Assembly: GCA_900100835.1 (NCBI GenBank)
Contig: FNCM01000012.1
Coordinates: forward strand, 18,436-82,435
Direction of reading: 5' to 3'
DNA from: Selenomonas sp. WCT3
GTDB taxonomy: Bacteria > Bacillota > Negativicutes > Selenomonadales > Selenomonadaceae
DNA length: 64,000 nucleotides
The notes beneath the pieces were generated by a model. It worked only from the letters and a program-made list of their open reading frames with translations. It was not told the origin of the DNA and made no database searches. A program made the position numbers and the translations under genes. The first letter of the stretch is position 1; the number at the start of each line of letters is the position of its first letter. This document shows, in pieces, positions 26,454-36,665 of the stretch.

Positions 26454-27239
26454 ATGAAAATGAAGAAGGTACTGGCAAGTATCGCTGTCTGCGCATTTGC
26501 GGTATTTGCTCTGGCTGGATGCGGTGGCAGCAGCAATACGTCGTCGGGCAGCGGCTCGGGAGCGAAGGTGCTCAAAGTTGGTGCTTCTATCGACTTTGCT
26601 CCGTTCGAGTTCCAGGATGAGAGCCAGAAGGAATATCAGGGCTTCGATATGGATTTGATCCGGGCAATCGCCAAAGAGATGGGGTATGAAGTGGATATTC
26701 AGAACCTGGGCTTTGATGGTTTGATTCCGGCTTTGCAGGGCAAGAACATCGATGTCATTATCTCCGGTATGACCATCAACGATGAGCGCAAACAGAATGT
26801 ACTCTTCTCTGACCCGTATTATCAGTCCGGTCTGACGATGGTGGTTCGCAGTGATGAGAAGGCTATCACGAAGTTTGCTGACCTCAAGGGCAAGAAAGTA
26901 GCCGTTCAGATTGGCACGACCAGCGAGGCTGAAGTCAAGAAGATTGAGGGCGTTGAGGTCAAAGTTCTCAATACGCCGGCTGACTGCTTCATGGAGCTCA
27001 AAGCTGGCGGCGTTGATGCGGTGGTAAATGACCGTCCGGTTAACGACTACTTCATCACGAAGAATGGCGCTCAGGGCGTCAAGGCCCTCGAGGAGAAGTT
27101 GACGGCTGAGGATTATGGTATCGCTATTGGCAAAGATAACAAAGAACTGCAGGAGAAAATCAATGCCGCTTTGAAGAAACTCAAAGAGAACGGCGAATAC
27201 GACAAGATTTTCGCAAAATGGTTCGGCGAGAAAAAATAA
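26454..27239 (+). CDS. Polar amino acid ABC transporter, substrate-binding lipoprotein
   Basis: A 261-residue periplasmic binding protein of solute-binding family 3. The lipoprotein signal ends in ALAGCGG (cysteine about residue 23). LKVGASIDFAPFEF, GFDMDLIRAIAKEMG, DVIISGMTINDERK and the KWFGEKK end are typical of glutamine/arginine-type receptors. It delivers amino acids to the permease and ATPase that follow. A strong terminator separates it from them, so the receptor can be made in excess. Confidence 0.88.
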   Translation: MKMKKVLASIAVCAFAVFALAGCGGSSNTSSGSGSGAKVLKVGASIDFAPFEFQDESQKEYQGFDMDLIRAIAKEMGYEVDIQNLGFDGLIPALQGKNIDVIISGMTINDERKQNVLFSDPYYQSGLTMVVRSDEKAITKFADLKGKKVAVQIGTTSEAEVKKIEGVEVKVLNTPADCFMELKAGGVDAVVNDRPVNDYFITKNGAQGVKALEEKLTAEDYGIAIGKDNKELQEKINAALKKLKENGEYDKIFAKWFGEKK

Positions 27240-27254
27240 TCATAAAAGTTGTAT

Positions 27255-27294
27255 AAAAAATCATCGGTGATAGCTTTCACCGATGATTTTTTTT
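27255..27294 (+). terminator. Terminator after the binding-protein gene
   Basis: TCATCGGTGA (27261-27270) pairs with TCACCGATGA (27277-27286), flanked by an A run and eight T. A flanking A-T extension makes it work in both directions. Confidence 0.88.
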
Positions 27295-27319
27295 GCCGAA
27301 AAGACAAAGAAGCTCGATG

Positions 27320-27348
27320 TTGACAGGCAGAGGACATTGAAATATAAT
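27320..27348 (+). promoter_or_regulatory. Consensus promoter for the permease-ATPase pair
   Basis: TTGACA at 27320-27325 and TATAAT at 27343-27348 are 17 bases apart, a full consensus match. It lies downstream of the receptor terminator and about 70 bases before the permease ATG. Confidence 0.82.
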
Positions 27349-27420
27349 AAGTTTATAGGTTTACAGTTGGTTGAATATTTATTAAAGAATAGAGAAATTA
27401 GAGGAATTAGGTGAAGTATT

Positions 27421-28086
27421 ATGGATTTTAATTTCCAGCTGGTGCAGGATTCCTTCCCTCTCTTGTTGTTGGGGGCAGGAATTACCATTAAGATTACGGC
27501 CCTTTCCGTGGCTGTCGGTATCATTATCGGTTTGTTTATGGGCATTGCCCGCATTGTCCGCATTCGCATATTCCGCATTTTAGCGGCAATTTATGTGGAT
27601 TTTTTCCGGGGAACACCGCTCTTAATCCAGATTTTCCTCGTTTACTTCGCCTTGCCGCTTTTGACCGGTCAGCGCAGTGACCCGTATGTAGCTGCCATCA
27701 GCGCTTGTGGTTTAAATTCCGGTGCTTATGTCGCTGAGATTTTCCGTTCGGGTATTCAGTCCATCGACAAGGGGCAGATGGAGGCAGGCCGCTCGCTGGG
27801 CATGACCTGGGTACAAACGATGCGTTATATCATTATCCCTCAGGCATTCAAGCGGGTTATTCCGCAGCTGGGCAATGAGTTTATCGCACTGCTCAAAGAT
27901 TCCTCGCTGGTATCGGTTATCGGCTTTGAGGAGCTCACCCGCCGCGGTCAACTGATTATTGCGAAGACCTATGCTTCGGTGGAAATCTGGACCTGCGTTG
28001 CCATTATCTATTTGATTATGACGCTGTCGATTTCCCGTTTTGTCGCTTATCTGGAATGGAGGTTCAAGACTGATGATAAACATTGA
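27421..28086 (+). CDS. Polar amino acid ABC transporter, permease
   Basis: A 221-residue inner-membrane protein of the HisMQ/GlnP type with about five hydrophobic helices. The EAA loop that contacts the ATPase is seen as [41 protein letters not shown] is typical of the family. It works as a dimer. It overlaps the ATPase gene by 14 bases, so the two are coupled in translation. Confidence 0.9.
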   Translation: MDFNFQLVQDSFPLLLLGAGITIKITALSVAVGIIIGLFMGIARIVRIRIFRILAAIYVDFFRGTPLLIQIFLVYFALPLLTGQRSDPYVAAISACGLNSGAYVAEIFRSGIQSIDKGQMEAGRSLGMTWVQTMRYIIIPQAFKRVIPQLGNEFIALLKDSSLVSVIGFEELTRRGQLIIAKTYASVEIWTCVAIIYLIMTLSISRFVAYLEWRFKTDDKH

Positions 28087-28792
28087 GAACCTGTATAAAT
28101 CCTATGGTGACGTCCATGTCTTGAAGGGCGTTGACCTGAACATAAAAGAAAAAGAAGTCGTTGTCATCATCGGACCTTCCGGTTCGGGCAAGAGTACGCT
28201 TTTGCGCTGCATGAACTATTTGGAAGTTCCCACCAAGGGAAAGGTCACGGTGGATGGCATTCTGCTGGATGGGGAAGCCAATATCAACAAGGTTCGTGAA
28301 GAAGTGGGGATGGTTTTCCAGCGGTTCAACTTGTTCCCGCATATGACGGTTCTGGAGAACATTATGCTGGCACCGATGAAGGTGCGGAAGGTTTCCAAGG
28401 AGGCCGCTGAGAAGGAAGCGAGAGAGCTGCTGGCCCGGGTTGGGGTGGCCGATAAGGCTGACAATTATCCGACGCAGCTTTCCGGCGGTCAGCAGCAGCG
28501 CGTGGCGATTGCCCGGGCGCTGGCAATGAAGCCAAAGGTCATGCTGTTTGATGAACCGACTTCGGCCCTTGACCCGGAAATGGTCGGCGAGGTACTGGAT
28601 GTTATGCGGAAGCTGGCAAAGGCCGGCATGACGATGGTCATTGTCACCCACGAGATGGGCTTTGCCCGGGAGGTGGGCGACCGGCTGCTGTTTGTGGATG
28701 AAGGCCGCATCATCGAGCAGGGAGATCCGAAAGAGGTATTCGAAAATCCACAGCAGGAACGGACAAAATTGTTCTTATCTAAAGTACTTTGA
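28073..28792 (+). CDS. Polar amino acid ABC transporter, ATPase
   Basis: A 239-residue GlnQ/HisP-type ATPase. Walker A (GPSGSGKST), the Q-loop, the signature LSGGQQQR, Walker B ([12 protein letters not shown]) and the switch histidine (VTHEMGFA) are all present. ATG 28073 with GGAGG ahead is the start; the frame from 28040 lies inside the permease gene and has no ribosome site. It energises uptake with the binding protein at 26454. Confidence 0.92.
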   Translation: MINIENLYKSYGDVHVLKGVDLNIKEKEVVVIIGPSGSGKSTLLRCMNYLEVPTKGKVTVDGILLDGEANINKVREEVGMVFQRFNLFPHMTVLENIMLAPMKVRKVSKEAAEKEARELLARVGVADKADNYPTQLSGGQQQRVAIARALAMKPKVMLFDEPTSALDPEMVGEVLDVMRKLAKAGMTMVIVTHEMGFAREVGDRLLFVDEGRIIEQGDPKEVFENPQQERTKLFLSKVL

Positions 28793-28858
28793 TTGGAATT
28801 TGTGTGTTGTATAAAGACAAAATATCGTTCAAAAGTCTCTTAACAGATATAAGAAATA

Positions 28859-28887
28859 TTGACAGTTTAATTACTAACAATTATAAT
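28859..28887 (+). promoter_or_regulatory. Consensus promoter of the cold-shock gene
   Basis: TTGACA at 28859-28864 and TATAAT at 28882-28887, spaced by 17 bases. The leader to ATG 28945 is about 50 bases, shorter than the long cold-sensing leaders of enteric cspA. Confidence 0.82.
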
Positions 28888-28944
28888 TGAGAGTGACCAC
28901 AAGAAAAATGTGGAAAAGGTAGTTTCTACTTAGGAGGAATCTCA

Positions 28945-29145
28945 ATGGTTGGCAAAGTTAAATGGTTTAGTGCAGAAAAAGGCTATGGCTTCATTGCTCG
29001 CGAAGACGGCGATGATGTATTTGTACATTTTTCGGCAATTCAGGACGAAGGGTTCAAGACGCTGAACGAGGGTCAGGCTGTAGAGTTTGACATCGTAGAA
29101 GGTGCACGTGGCCCGCAGGCTTCGAATGTCGTAAAGACTGCCTAA
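28945..29145 (+). CDS. Cold-shock-domain protein
   Basis: A 66-residue CspA/CspB-type OB-fold protein that binds single-stranded RNA and DNA. Both RNA-binding motifs are present: KGYGFI and [16 protein letters not shown] precedes the ATG at a good distance. It forms a single-gene unit between a consensus promoter and a terminator, in keeping with strong expression. Confidence 0.95.
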   Translation: MVGKVKWFSAEKGYGFIAREDGDDVFVHFSAIQDEGFKTLNEGQAVEFDIVEGARGPQASNVVKTA

Positions 29146-29158
29146 TGAACGACGATGA

Positions 29159-29187
29159 ATCCCAGTTCGCAGAACTGGGATTTTTTG
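29159..29187 (+). terminator. Terminator of the cold-shock gene
   Basis: ATCCCAGTTC (29159-29168) pairs with GAACTGGGAT (29172-29181), GCA loop, then a T run. Confidence 0.9.
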
Positions 29188-29365
29188 ATAGGCTGACCGA
29201 AACCATGAATCCTTTCATAGAAATTTCAGATTTTTCTTGGCAGGAAAAGAAGGGATTGTGGCTATTGTGGCGAATACTATGAGTATAAACCTTCCGAGAG
29301 GCAGGTTAATACGATTAGAGCCATGGCAAAAGCTGTGGTCCATCATAAGAAAGGGGATGTGTCTT

Positions 29366-29908
29366 ATGGCAACATTCACTGTAAGAGGCAAGAACATCGA
29401 AATCACTCCTTCCCTGCGTGAGTACGTAGAGAAACGCGTTGGCAAAGTCACGAAGTACTTTGAAAATGTCGGTGACATTTCCGTGCTTCTCACGGTATCC
29501 AAAGGCCGCCATATTGTGGAGGTTACGGTGCCGGTCCAGGGCGGAATCCTGCTTCGCGGCGAGGAAGCCACGATGGACATGTACACGTCGATTGATCTGG
29601 TCGTAGAAAAACTGGAGCGTCAGATTCACAAACAGAAAACGAAACTGGCTCGTCGTTTCCGTGGTGGCGGATTTAAGGCAGAGGCGCTGCAGTCTTCGGT
29701 TATCCCGGAGAAACAGGAGGATGAGGAGTACAAGGTCGTGAAGACGAAACGCTTCGTCGTCAAACCGATGGATGTTCAGGAAGCTGTCATGCAGATGAAT
29801 CTCCTGAATCACAACTTCTTCGTATTTCGTGATTCGGAAACGGAGGAAGTCAACGTCGTCTACAAGCGTACGGATGGCAATTATGGCCTGATTGAATCCG
29901 GTAACTGA
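29366..29908 (+). CDS. hpf: Ribosome hibernation promoting factor, long form
   Basis: A 180-residue long HPF. The N-terminal domain (MATFTVRGKNIEITPSLREY to about 100) binds the 30S subunit; the C-terminal domain (about 120-180, with FVVKPMDVQEAVMQMNLL) mediates dimerisation of 70S into 100S ribosomes. ATG 29366 with AAGGGG ahead is the start; the open frame upstream to 29237 has no coding character. As in Bacillus, it stands directly before secA. Confidence 0.93.
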   Translation: MATFTVRGKNIEITPSLREYVEKRVGKVTKYFENVGDISVLLTVSKGRHIVEVTVPVQGGILLRGEEATMDMYTSIDLVVEKLERQIHKQKTKLARRFRGGGFKAEALQSSVIPEKQEDEEYKVVKTKRFVVKPMDVQEAVMQMNLLNHNFFVFRDSETEEVNVVYKRTDGNYGLIESGN

Positions 29909-29921
29909 TATGGAAAATTCG

Positions 29922-29949
29922 GACCTTCCCTGCGGGGAAGGTCTTTTTT
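29922..29949 (+). terminator. Terminator after hpf
   Basis: GACCTTCCC (29922-29930) pairs with GGGAAGGTC (29935-29943), followed by six T. Confidence 0.9.
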
Positions 29950-30003
29950 GATGCCTTTCCTTATTATATATAGGAAAAGAGTTGGATAATAATCTCGTGT
30001 TAA

Positions 30004-30032
30004 TTGACTTATAGCAAGCAGTTTGTTAATAT
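30004..30032 (+). promoter_or_regulatory. Promoter of the secA operon
   Basis: TTGACT at 30004-30009 and TAATAT at 30027-30032, 17 bases apart, some 40 bases ahead of the secA start. Confidence 0.65.
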
Positions 30033-30070
30033 TGTAAGGTAAGACTATTAATGAAGTGGAGTGATTTTGT

Positions 30071-32695
30071 TTGCTGGGATTTCTCAAAAGATTCTTAGGT
30101 GACAATAACGATAAAGAGATAGCCCGTTATCGCGAGGTCGTCGAGAAAATCAACGCACTCGAGCCGCAGATGCAGAATCTGACGGATGATAAACTGACTG
30201 GCTATACGAATAAGTTCAAAGAGCGTCTGGCTGCTGGCGAAACGATGGATGACCTTCTGCCGGAGGCGTTTGCGGTTGTCCGCGAGGCATCCCGCCGTGT
30301 GCTTGGCATGCGTCACTTCGATGTTCAGCTCATCGGTGGTATGTGTCTGCATGAGGGCAAAATCGCCGAGATGCGCACTGGTGAGGGTAAAACCCTGGTG
30401 GCAACGCTGCCGGTTTACCTCAACGCACTGGCAGGCAAAGGTGTTCACATGATTACGGTCAATGATTACCTGGCCCGCCGCGACAGCGAAGAGATGGGTA
30501 AGCTCTACCGTTATCTTGGTCTTACGGTTGGTCTGGTTGTCCATGACATGGATTTCCCTGAGCGCAAGTACGCCTACGGCTGTGATGTTACCTTCGGTAC
30601 GAATAACGAGTTTGGTTTCGATTACCTGCGCGACAACATGGTTATCTATCCGGACCAGATGGTTCAGCGCGAGCTTAACTTCGCCATCGTCGATGAGGTT
30701 GACTCCATCCTTATCGATGAGGCGCGTACGCCGCTTATCATTTCCGGTCCTGGTGCAAAATCCACGGATATGTATGCCGTTATGGCCCGTGCCGTTGCTG
30801 GCCTCAAAGAGGGAACGGATTATACGGTGGATGAGAAGCAGAAGACCGTTGCTCCGGCGGACAGCGTGGTGCCGAAAATCGAGAAGATCCTTGGCATCAA
30901 TAACCTTTATGCTCCGGAGAACATCGAGCTGTCCCACTGCTTTACGGCAGCACTCCGAGCCAAGGCTTTGATGAAGCGCGATCGCGACTATGTGGTTCGC
31001 GGGGATGAGGTCATCATCGTCGATGAGTTTACGGGGCGCCTCATGGAAGGCCGCCGTTATTCCGATGGCCTCCATCAGGCCATCGAGGCAAAGGAAGGCG
31101 TCAAGATCCAGCGCGAATCCCAGACCCTGGCTACGATTACGTTCCAGAACTACTTCCGCATGTATAATAAGCTGGGCGGCATGACTGGTACGGCCAAGAC
31201 TGAGGAAGACGAGTTCTTAAAGATTTACAATCTGCCGGTTATCGTGGTACCGACCAACCGTCCGGTACAGCGAATTGACCATCCGGATCTCATCTATAAG
31301 ACGAAAAAGGCGAAGTACAAGGCCGTGGGCAAGCTGGTGGAGGAACTTCATAAGAAGGGACAGCCGGTGCTTATCGGTACCACTTCCATTACCCAGTCGG
31401 AGGAACTCAGCGCCGTGCTTCATAAACGCGGCATTCCGCACAACGTGCTCAATGCGAAGTTCCATGAGAAAGAGGCAGAAATCATCGCGGATGCAGGTCA
31501 GCGTGGAGCCGTTACCATCGCCACCAACATGGCCGGCCGTGGTACGGATATCAAATTGGGTGAGGGCGTAGCCGAACTCGGCGGCCTTTTTATCGTCGGT
31601 ACGGAGCGCCACGAGTCCCGCCGCATCGATAATCAGCTGCGCGGCCGCTCGGGCCGTCAGGGTGACCCGGGTGAGTCCCGCTTCTTCCTGTCTTTGGAAG
31701 ATGATTTGTTGCGTCTCTTCGCTTCGGATCGCATCTCCGGCATGATGGATAAGCTGGGTATGGAGGAAGATGAGCCAATCGAGCATAAGCTCATCACCAA
31801 TTCCATTGAACATGCCCAGAAGAAGGTCGAGGCTCGCAACTTTGACATTCGTAAACATGTCCTGGAGTATGACGATGTCATGAACCAGCAGCGTGAAGTT
31901 ATGTATGGCGAGCGCCGCAAGATTCTCACGGGGGATAACCTGCGGGAGAACATCATGGGCATGGTCAAGCACATCATTAAAGACGAGATGAACCAGTATG
32001 CCAATGAGCAGTTGTATCCGGAGGAGTGGCAGCTCGATGGACTCATCGAGGATGCCGAGAAGATTTACGCTCCGGTGGGACGCCTCAAGAAGGAAGAACT
32101 TTCCGCTATGAGCCGCGATGACCTCAAAGAAGAGCTGGAGAAAGTCGCCGAAGAGGGCTATCATCAGCGTGAACTCCTCTTCGGGGAAGAGAACATGCGC
32201 GAGCTGGAGAAAGTCGTTATGCTCCGCGTCGTTGATAACAAGTGGATGGAGCATCTCGACCACATGGACATGCTGCGTGAGGGTATCAACCTCCGGGCCT
32301 ATGGTCAGCGCAACCCGCTGGTTGAGTATAAAATCGAAGCCCTCGACATGTTCGAGGAGATGGAAGCAGCTATCCAGGATCAGATTGCTTCGATGATGTA
32401 TCATGTAAGCATCATTACGCCGGATCAGCAGCAGGCAATGGAAGCACAGCAGGAGGGCGAAGCACCAACTGCCAATGAGACGCAGAAACAGAAGCTCGAG
32501 AAGACTATTGAGCAGCAGCGTTCCCAGCTTTCCGACCATCTGCAGAATGCGCAGGCTTCCCATGGTGACGAAGTCAGCGCTGCCGGTGCTAAGAAGAAGC
32601 CGGTGACGAATGATGGCCAGAAAGTCGGCCGCAATGACCCGTGTCCTTGTGGCAGTGGCAAGAAGTATAAGAACTGCTGCGGCAGAAACGAATAA
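30071..32695 (+). CDS. secA: Preprotein translocase ATPase SecA
   Basis: An 874-residue motor that pushes unfolded preproteins through SecYEG. It starts at TTG 30071, giving the usual [10 protein letters not shown]; no ATG is near. Walker [10 protein letters not shown] (101-109), Walker B ([15 protein letters not shown]), the preprotein cross-linking domain, the GRGTDIKLG motif and the C-terminal zinc motif [13 protein letters not shown] are all present. Length and order are normal. It leads a conserved operon with prfB 36 bases on. Codon use is that of a highly expressed gene. Confidence 0.98.
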   Translation: MLGFLKRFLGDNNDKEIARYREVVEKINALEPQMQNLTDDKLTGYTNKFKERLAAGETMDDLLPEAFAVVREASRRVLGMRHFDVQLIGGMCLHEGKIAEMRTGEGKTLVATLPVYLNALAGKGVHMITVNDYLARRDSEEMGKLYRYLGLTVGLVVHDMDFPERKYAYGCDVTFGTNNEFGFDYLRDNMVIYPDQMVQRELNFAIVDEVDSILIDEARTPLIISGPGAKSTDMYAVMARAVAGLKEGTDYTVDEKQKTVAPADSVVPKIEKILGINNLYAPENIELSHCFTAALRAKALMKRDRDYVVRGDEVIIVDEFTGRLMEGRRYSDGLHQAIEAKEGVKIQRESQTLATITFQNYFRMYNKLGGMTGTAKTEEDEFLKIYNLPVIVVPTNRPVQRIDHPDLIYKTKKAKYKAVGKLVEELHKKGQPVLIGTTSITQSEELSAVLHKRGIPHNVLNAKFHEKEAEIIADAGQRGAVTIATNMAGRGTDIKLGEGVAELGGLFIVGTERHESRRIDNQLRGRSGRQGDPGESRFFLSLEDDLLRLFASDRISGMMDKLGMEEDEPIEHKLITNSIEHAQKKVEARNFDIRKHVLEYDDVMNQQREVMYGERRKILTGDNLRENIMGMVKHIIKDEMNQYANEQLYPEEWQLDGLIEDAEKIYAPVGRLKKEELSAMSRDDLKEELEKVAEEGYHQRELLFGEENMRELEKVVMLRVVDNKWMEHLDHMDMLREGINLRAYGQRNPLVEYKIEALDMFEEMEAAIQDQIASMMYHVSIITPDQQQAMEAQQEGEAPTANETQKQKLEKTIEQQRSQLSDHLQNAQASHGDEVSAAGAKKKPVTNDGQKVGRNDPCPCGSGKKYKNCCGRNE

Positions 32696-32731
32696 GCCAG
32701 CAGTGATTTGCGTTAAAGTAAAGGTGGAACC

Positions 32732-33838
32732 ATGTTAGAAGATTTAAAACCACAACTGGGGGAGCTCAAGGGAAAGCTTTCCCAGATGGAAGTATCCCTG
32801 GAAGTTCCGGCTAAGGAAGAGAAAATCGCCGAACTTGAGTATAAGATGGGCGAGCCGACTTTCTGGGACGATGCCGAACAGGCACAGAAAATCAATCAGG
32901 AACTTAACGATGTCAAAATCAGTGTCGACAAGTATAAGAGTCTGTTGAGCAAGTATGAAGATGCTGAGACCATGTTCGAGATGGGCATGGAAGAAGATGA
33001 CCAGAGCATGGAAGAGGAAATCAAGGCGGAGCTCGATGCGGTAGCTGAAGGCCTGGAAGCTCTCCAGCTGGAGGTATTGCTCTCCGGCCCCTATGATGCC
33101 AATAATGCGATCCTTACGCTGCACGCTGGTGCCGGCGGAACGGAGGCCCAGGACTGGACCCAGATGCTTTTACGCATGTACGGCCGCTGGGCTGAGCGCC
33201 ATGGCTTTACCGTGGAGACGGCCGACCTGCTGCCAGGCGATGAAGCTGGCGTTAAGTCCGCAACGCTCTTCATCAAGGGCCATAATGCCTATGGCTTCTT
33301 GAAGTCGGAAAAGGGTGTTCATCGTCTCGTGCGCATTTCGCCTTTTGATGCCAATGCCCGCCGTCATACGTCCTTTTCGGCCTGCGATATCATGCCGGAA
33401 ATCGACGATGCCGTTGAAGTTGACATCAACATGTCGGATGTTCGCGTCGATACCTACCGTGCATCCGGTGCCGGTGGTCAGCACATCAACAAGACTTCTT
33501 CGGCAGTTCGCATGACTCATGAGCCGACGGGCATCGTTGTTCAGTGTCAGAATGAACGCTCGCAGCTCCAGAACCGCGAGCAGTGCCTCAAGATGCTCCG
33601 TGCGAAACTCTTCGAACTCGAACTCGAGAAGAAGGAAGCAGAGCTGGCCAAACTCGAAGGCGACCAGCAGAATATCGAGTGGGGCAGCCAGATTCGTTCG
33701 TATGTATTCCAGCCGTACACTATGGTTAAGGACCATCGCACGAATCATGAAACCGGCAATGTTCAGGCCGTTATGGATGGTGAAATTGACCCGTTCATCC
33801 GCGCCTTCTTAAATGCCAAGGCCAATCACGAATTTTGA
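32732..33838 (+). CDS. prfB: Peptide chain release factor 2, no programmed frameshift
   Basis: A 368-residue RF2 that reads UGA and UAA stops. The peptidyl-hydrolysis motif GGQ is at 248-250 and the stop-recognition tripeptide SPF at 203-205. Many prfB genes contain an in-frame UGA at about codon 25 that needs a +1 shift. Here the equivalent segment (MEVSLEVPAKEEK, residues 19-31) reads straight through, so autoregulation by frameshifting is absent. It starts at ATG 32732 in the secA operon. Confidence 0.97.
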   Translation: MLEDLKPQLGELKGKLSQMEVSLEVPAKEEKIAELEYKMGEPTFWDDAEQAQKINQELNDVKISVDKYKSLLSKYEDAETMFEMGMEEDDQSMEEEIKAELDAVAEGLEALQLEVLLSGPYDANNAILTLHAGAGGTEAQDWTQMLLRMYGRWAERHGFTVETADLLPGDEAGVKSATLFIKGHNAYGFLKSEKGVHRLVRISPFDANARRHTSFSACDIMPEIDDAVEVDINMSDVRVDTYRASGAGGQHINKTSSAVRMTHEPTGIVVQCQNERSQLQNREQCLKMLRAKLFELELEKKEAELAKLEGDQQNIEWGSQIRSYVFQPYTMVKDHRTNHETGNVQAVMDGEIDPFIRAFLNAKANHEF

Positions 33839-33845
33839 TTTTTGA

Positions 33846-33877
33846 GGAGTCAGGATGGTAGTTCCTGGCTCCTTGTT
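33846..33877 (+). terminator. Hairpin after prfB, weak terminator
   Basis: GGAGTCAGGA (33846-33855) pairs with TCCTGGCTCC (33863-33872) with one G-T pair; the tail TTGTT is poor in T. It probably lets part of the transcription read into the next genes. The hairpin covers the ATG at 33855, which argues against that ATG as start of the next gene. Confidence 0.45.
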
Positions 33878-33896
33878 CCATTGTGAGGGATTTGAT

Positions 33897-34592
33897 TTGC
33901 GAAAAAGCTTGACTATTCTGGGCTTGTTATTCATAATATTAATCGTGTCAAGCGAAACGGTACTGCCGTTTCTGGCACAGTCAACCTTCCGGACAAAGCT
34001 TGCACAGCGGACGGCTGCTCAAGATGTCCAGGTTACCCTTGGTTCAAGTCCGTCGGCCTTATTGGCCTTAGGGCGGATTCAAAATCTGGATGCGGTACTG
34101 CATCAGGCCAAGGTGGGACAGGTTTACCTGAAGGAACTTACCCTCAAGGGGCGCAATGTCCAGCTGGATATGCCGGCCTTATTCCGCGAGGAAGGAATTC
34201 AGGTGCGCGATGCGGAGGAACTTACCTTAAAAGGGATCGTGGATGAAGAGAATCTGCGGGAGGTCCTCCAGCGCAAGATTGACAAAATCGAGAATGTCCA
34301 GGTCGATATCAACCGGGAACGGATTCTGGTGACGGCAAATGCGAAGGTCTTTGGCCGCGTGGCCGATATCGAGATGGAGGGAAAGATTCTCGAAGACAGT
34401 GGCTCGTTGTATTTCTTTATGACGAGGCTTGATATGAAAAATACCCGTATCGGTACAGCCAAGCTCGGCGACATGTTTGGCAATATTCAGCTGACGGCAC
34501 CGAATAAACTGCCCTTTGGCATGAAAATCCGTCAGGTGGAGCAGACCGATGGGGCAGTAATCCTTACTGCCAGCCGGGATAACAAGGAATAA
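33897..34592 (+). CDS. DUF2993/LmeA-like lipid-binding exported protein
   Basis: A 231-residue protein with one N-terminal hydrophobic segment (LTILGLLFIILIVSS) and a mostly beta remainder (VYLKELTLKGRNVQL, LTLKGIVDEENLREVL) typical of DUF2993, a family that includes the mycobacterial lipid-binding LmeA. TTG 33897 with GAGGGA at 33885-33890 is taken as start; ATG 33855 would place a hairpin over the start. It would sit in the periplasm, held by its N-terminus. It is in the secA-to-csaB run, which suggests envelope work. Confidence 0.65.
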   Translation: MRKSLTILGLLFIILIVSSETVLPFLAQSTFRTKLAQRTAAQDVQVTLGSSPSALLALGRIQNLDAVLHQAKVGQVYLKELTLKGRNVQLDMPALFREEGIQVRDAEELTLKGIVDEENLREVLQRKIDKIENVQVDINRERILVTANAKVFGRVADIEMEGKILEDSGSLYFFMTRLDMKNTRIGTAKLGDMFGNIQLTAPNKLPFGMKIRQVEQTDGAVILTASRDNKE

Positions 34593-34604
34593 GGTGGAAA
34601 AATA

Positions 34605-36665
34605 ATGAAGGTATTCAAGTACAACCGATGGCTGATACTGTTTATAGTTATCGGCCTTGTGGCTGCGCTCGCTATCGGTTTTCAGCGCCATGGCGTGGAA
34701 CAGCAAACCCGCCAGGTGGATATGGCAATTGACTATGAGGGGCTCTTGGAGCTGGCTGATCGCGAAGGCCTGCCCGCAGAAGAAGTCCTGCGTCAGGCCA
34801 AGGAAGCCGGCATTACGTCGCTGGCTGTATACGAAACGACGTTTAAGAAGTTCAATGAGAATGGCAAAGCCACGGCAATTGCCGGCAGCCAGCTTCTTGC
34901 CGATTATCACAGTGGCCGTTTAGCAGACCCGCTCTGGCAAAATCTCATTGCTGCTGGCAAGATTAAGGGCAATGAGGTCTATGTGGTCGGTCATGATGCA
35001 CAGACTTGGAAGGAACTCAAAGAGGATCTTCCGCGCCGCTTGGGAAATGACCGAGTGGAGCTGTTCACCGTTGGCAATGAAGAAGTCATGGCGGTAAAGG
35101 CCCATTACGAATCCTTCCTGAAGATGAATATCGGCATGCCCACCGATGAACTCAAGGCAGTAAATGATGCTGGATTCTATGTCTTGGCACGGCCAAGTAA
35201 CTACGATGACTGCAAGCCAGAGGATGTCAAGGCGGTCTTTGACCGTCTGGATGGCTATAAGATTTCGGAAGTCGTATTCTCCGGCAAACAGGTACTTGGT
35301 GCCCCGAAGGCGTTGCAGACTACTATCGATGAGATGAAGGACCGCAATCTGACCTTTGGCCTTATCGAGGCAACGACCCAGCTGCAGTTCTTCAAGCAGA
35401 ATGGTATAGAGGAAGTCGCCAAAGGGCTTGGCTATGATAAGGTAGCCCGCCTCTATTCGGTTCCGAAGGATGAGCAGCCGAAACTCAAGATTGATGCAAT
35501 TGTCGAGCGTTGGTCCAATACGGATGAAGAACGCAATATCCGCATTGACCTCATGCGCATCTATGACACACCGTCTCCGAATATGACGCTTCTGGAGACG
35601 AATATGAAATACTTCCGGGATACCCATGACAAATTGACAGCCCATGGTTATACCATCGGACCAGCTGCCACCTTTGCGTCCTTCTATCCGAGCAAGGTGC
35701 TTCGTGCCCTGGTTATGGTAGGGGTGGCCGCTGCGGTTGTCCTGTATTTGACACTGGTTATTCCTTGGCTCAATGGACGCCCGAAATACGCGTACCTGCT
35801 GTTTGCCCTGTTTGCACTGGCGGCAGCAGTACCGATGGTAATGGGAAATGGTACGAAAATCCGCGTGCTGGCAGCACTGGCCAGTGCCAATGTTTTCCCC
35901 GCCCTGGCGGTTATCTTCCAGCTTGACCGCATTCGTGCCTTCAAGAACAAGGGGACAATCGCCATGCCGCGTCTGATTGTCACGGCGGCACTGGCTCTCT
36001 TTGTCACGGGGGCTATGTCCTACGTCGGTGCGGCTTATCTCTCTGGTTCCTTGGCGGATACGGAATATCTGCTGGAATTCCAGATTTTCCGCGGCATCAA
36101 GCTGACCTTTGTCATGCCGCTGATTCTGGTAGGCATTGCCTTCCTGCAGCGGTTTGACATTTTCGATGGCAAGATGGATGATACGGATGGCGTGCTGAAT
36201 CAGCTCAAGAAGATTCTCGATATGCCGGTTCGTGTCAAGACGCTTTTGGTGCTGTTCTTCGTGCTGGTGGCTGGTGTCATTTTTGTGGCCCGCAGCGGTC
36301 ATACTTCTGGTATGCCGGTGGCACAGTCGGAACTTCGTTTCCGGGCGTTCCTGGAGCAGGCCTTCTATGCCCGTCCGCGGACGAAGGAGCTCTTGATTGG
36401 ACATCCGGCCTTTATGCTGGCGGCTATGGCTGTTCTGCGGAAGTGGCCGACGATGGTATTCTTTGCCTTGGTTCTCGTGGCTACGATTGGTCAGGGGTCC
36501 ATGGTTGAGACGTTTGCGCATATGCGCACGCCAATCTATATGTCGTTCATGCGCGGTATTGGCGGTATTGTTATGGGCGCTGGTATCGGTGCTTGTGCCA
36601 TGGTTTTGGTGGAACTTTGGCAGGTTATTTTGGCAAAAGCAAAGGGGAGTAGGGCAGATTCATGA
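34605..36665 (+). CDS. DUF5693 multi-span membrane protein
   Basis: A 686-residue protein: one N-terminal helix (about 10-28), a large exported domain (about 30-360), then seven or eight hydrophobic helices from about 365 on. I recognise the DUF5693 family, which is often found just before csaB in Firmicutes and Negativicutes. Function is unknown; a flippase or polymer-handling role alongside CsaB would be a guess. Its stop overlaps the csaB start as ATGA. Confidence 0.7.
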   Translation: MKVFKYNRWLILFIVIGLVAALAIGFQRHGVEQQTRQVDMAIDYEGLLELADREGLPAEEVLRQAKEAGITSLAVYETTFKKFNENGKATAIAGSQLLADYHSGRLADPLWQNLIAAGKIKGNEVYVVGHDAQTWKELKEDLPRRLGNDRVELFTVGNEEVMAVKAHYESFLKMNIGMPTDELKAVNDAGFYVLARPSNYDDCKPEDVKAVFDRLDGYKISEVVFSGKQVLGAPKALQTTIDEMKDRNLTFGLIEATTQLQFFKQNGIEEVAKGLGYDKVARLYSVPKDEQPKLKIDAIVERWSNTDEERNIRIDLMRIYDTPSPNMTLLETNMKYFRDTHDKLTAHGYTIGPAATFASFYPSKVLRALVMVGVAAAVVLYLTLVIPWLNGRPKYAYLLFALFALAAAVPMVMGNGTKIRVLAALASANVFPALAVIFQLDRIRAFKNKGTIAMPRLIVTAALALFVTGAMSYVGAAYLSGSLADTEYLLEFQIFRGIKLTFVMPLILVGIAFLQRFDIFDGKMDDTDGVLNQLKKILDMPVRVKTLLVLFFVLVAGVIFVARSGHTSGMPVAQSELRFRAFLEQAFYARPRTKELLIGHPAFMLAAMAVLRKWPTMVFFALVLVATIGQGSMVETFAHMRTPIYMSFMRGIGGIVMGAGIGACAMVLVELWQVILAKAKGSRADS

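Noticed and set aside
29237-29365. N-terminal extension of HPF
   Set aside because: The extra 43 codons lack coding character, and ATG 29366 has its own ribosome site and gives the normal family N-terminus.
30095-31075. Long antisense frames across secA (also 31217-32563)
   Set aside because: They mirror the codon pattern of a highly expressed gene; secA is complete with all motifs on the plus strand, and the antisense frames have no ribosome sites or domains.
34920-36521. 533-residue antisense frame over the DUF5693 gene
   Set aside because: The plus-strand protein has clear membrane helices and operon overlap with csaB; the antisense product is rich in His, Gln and Arg, as expected of a shadow.
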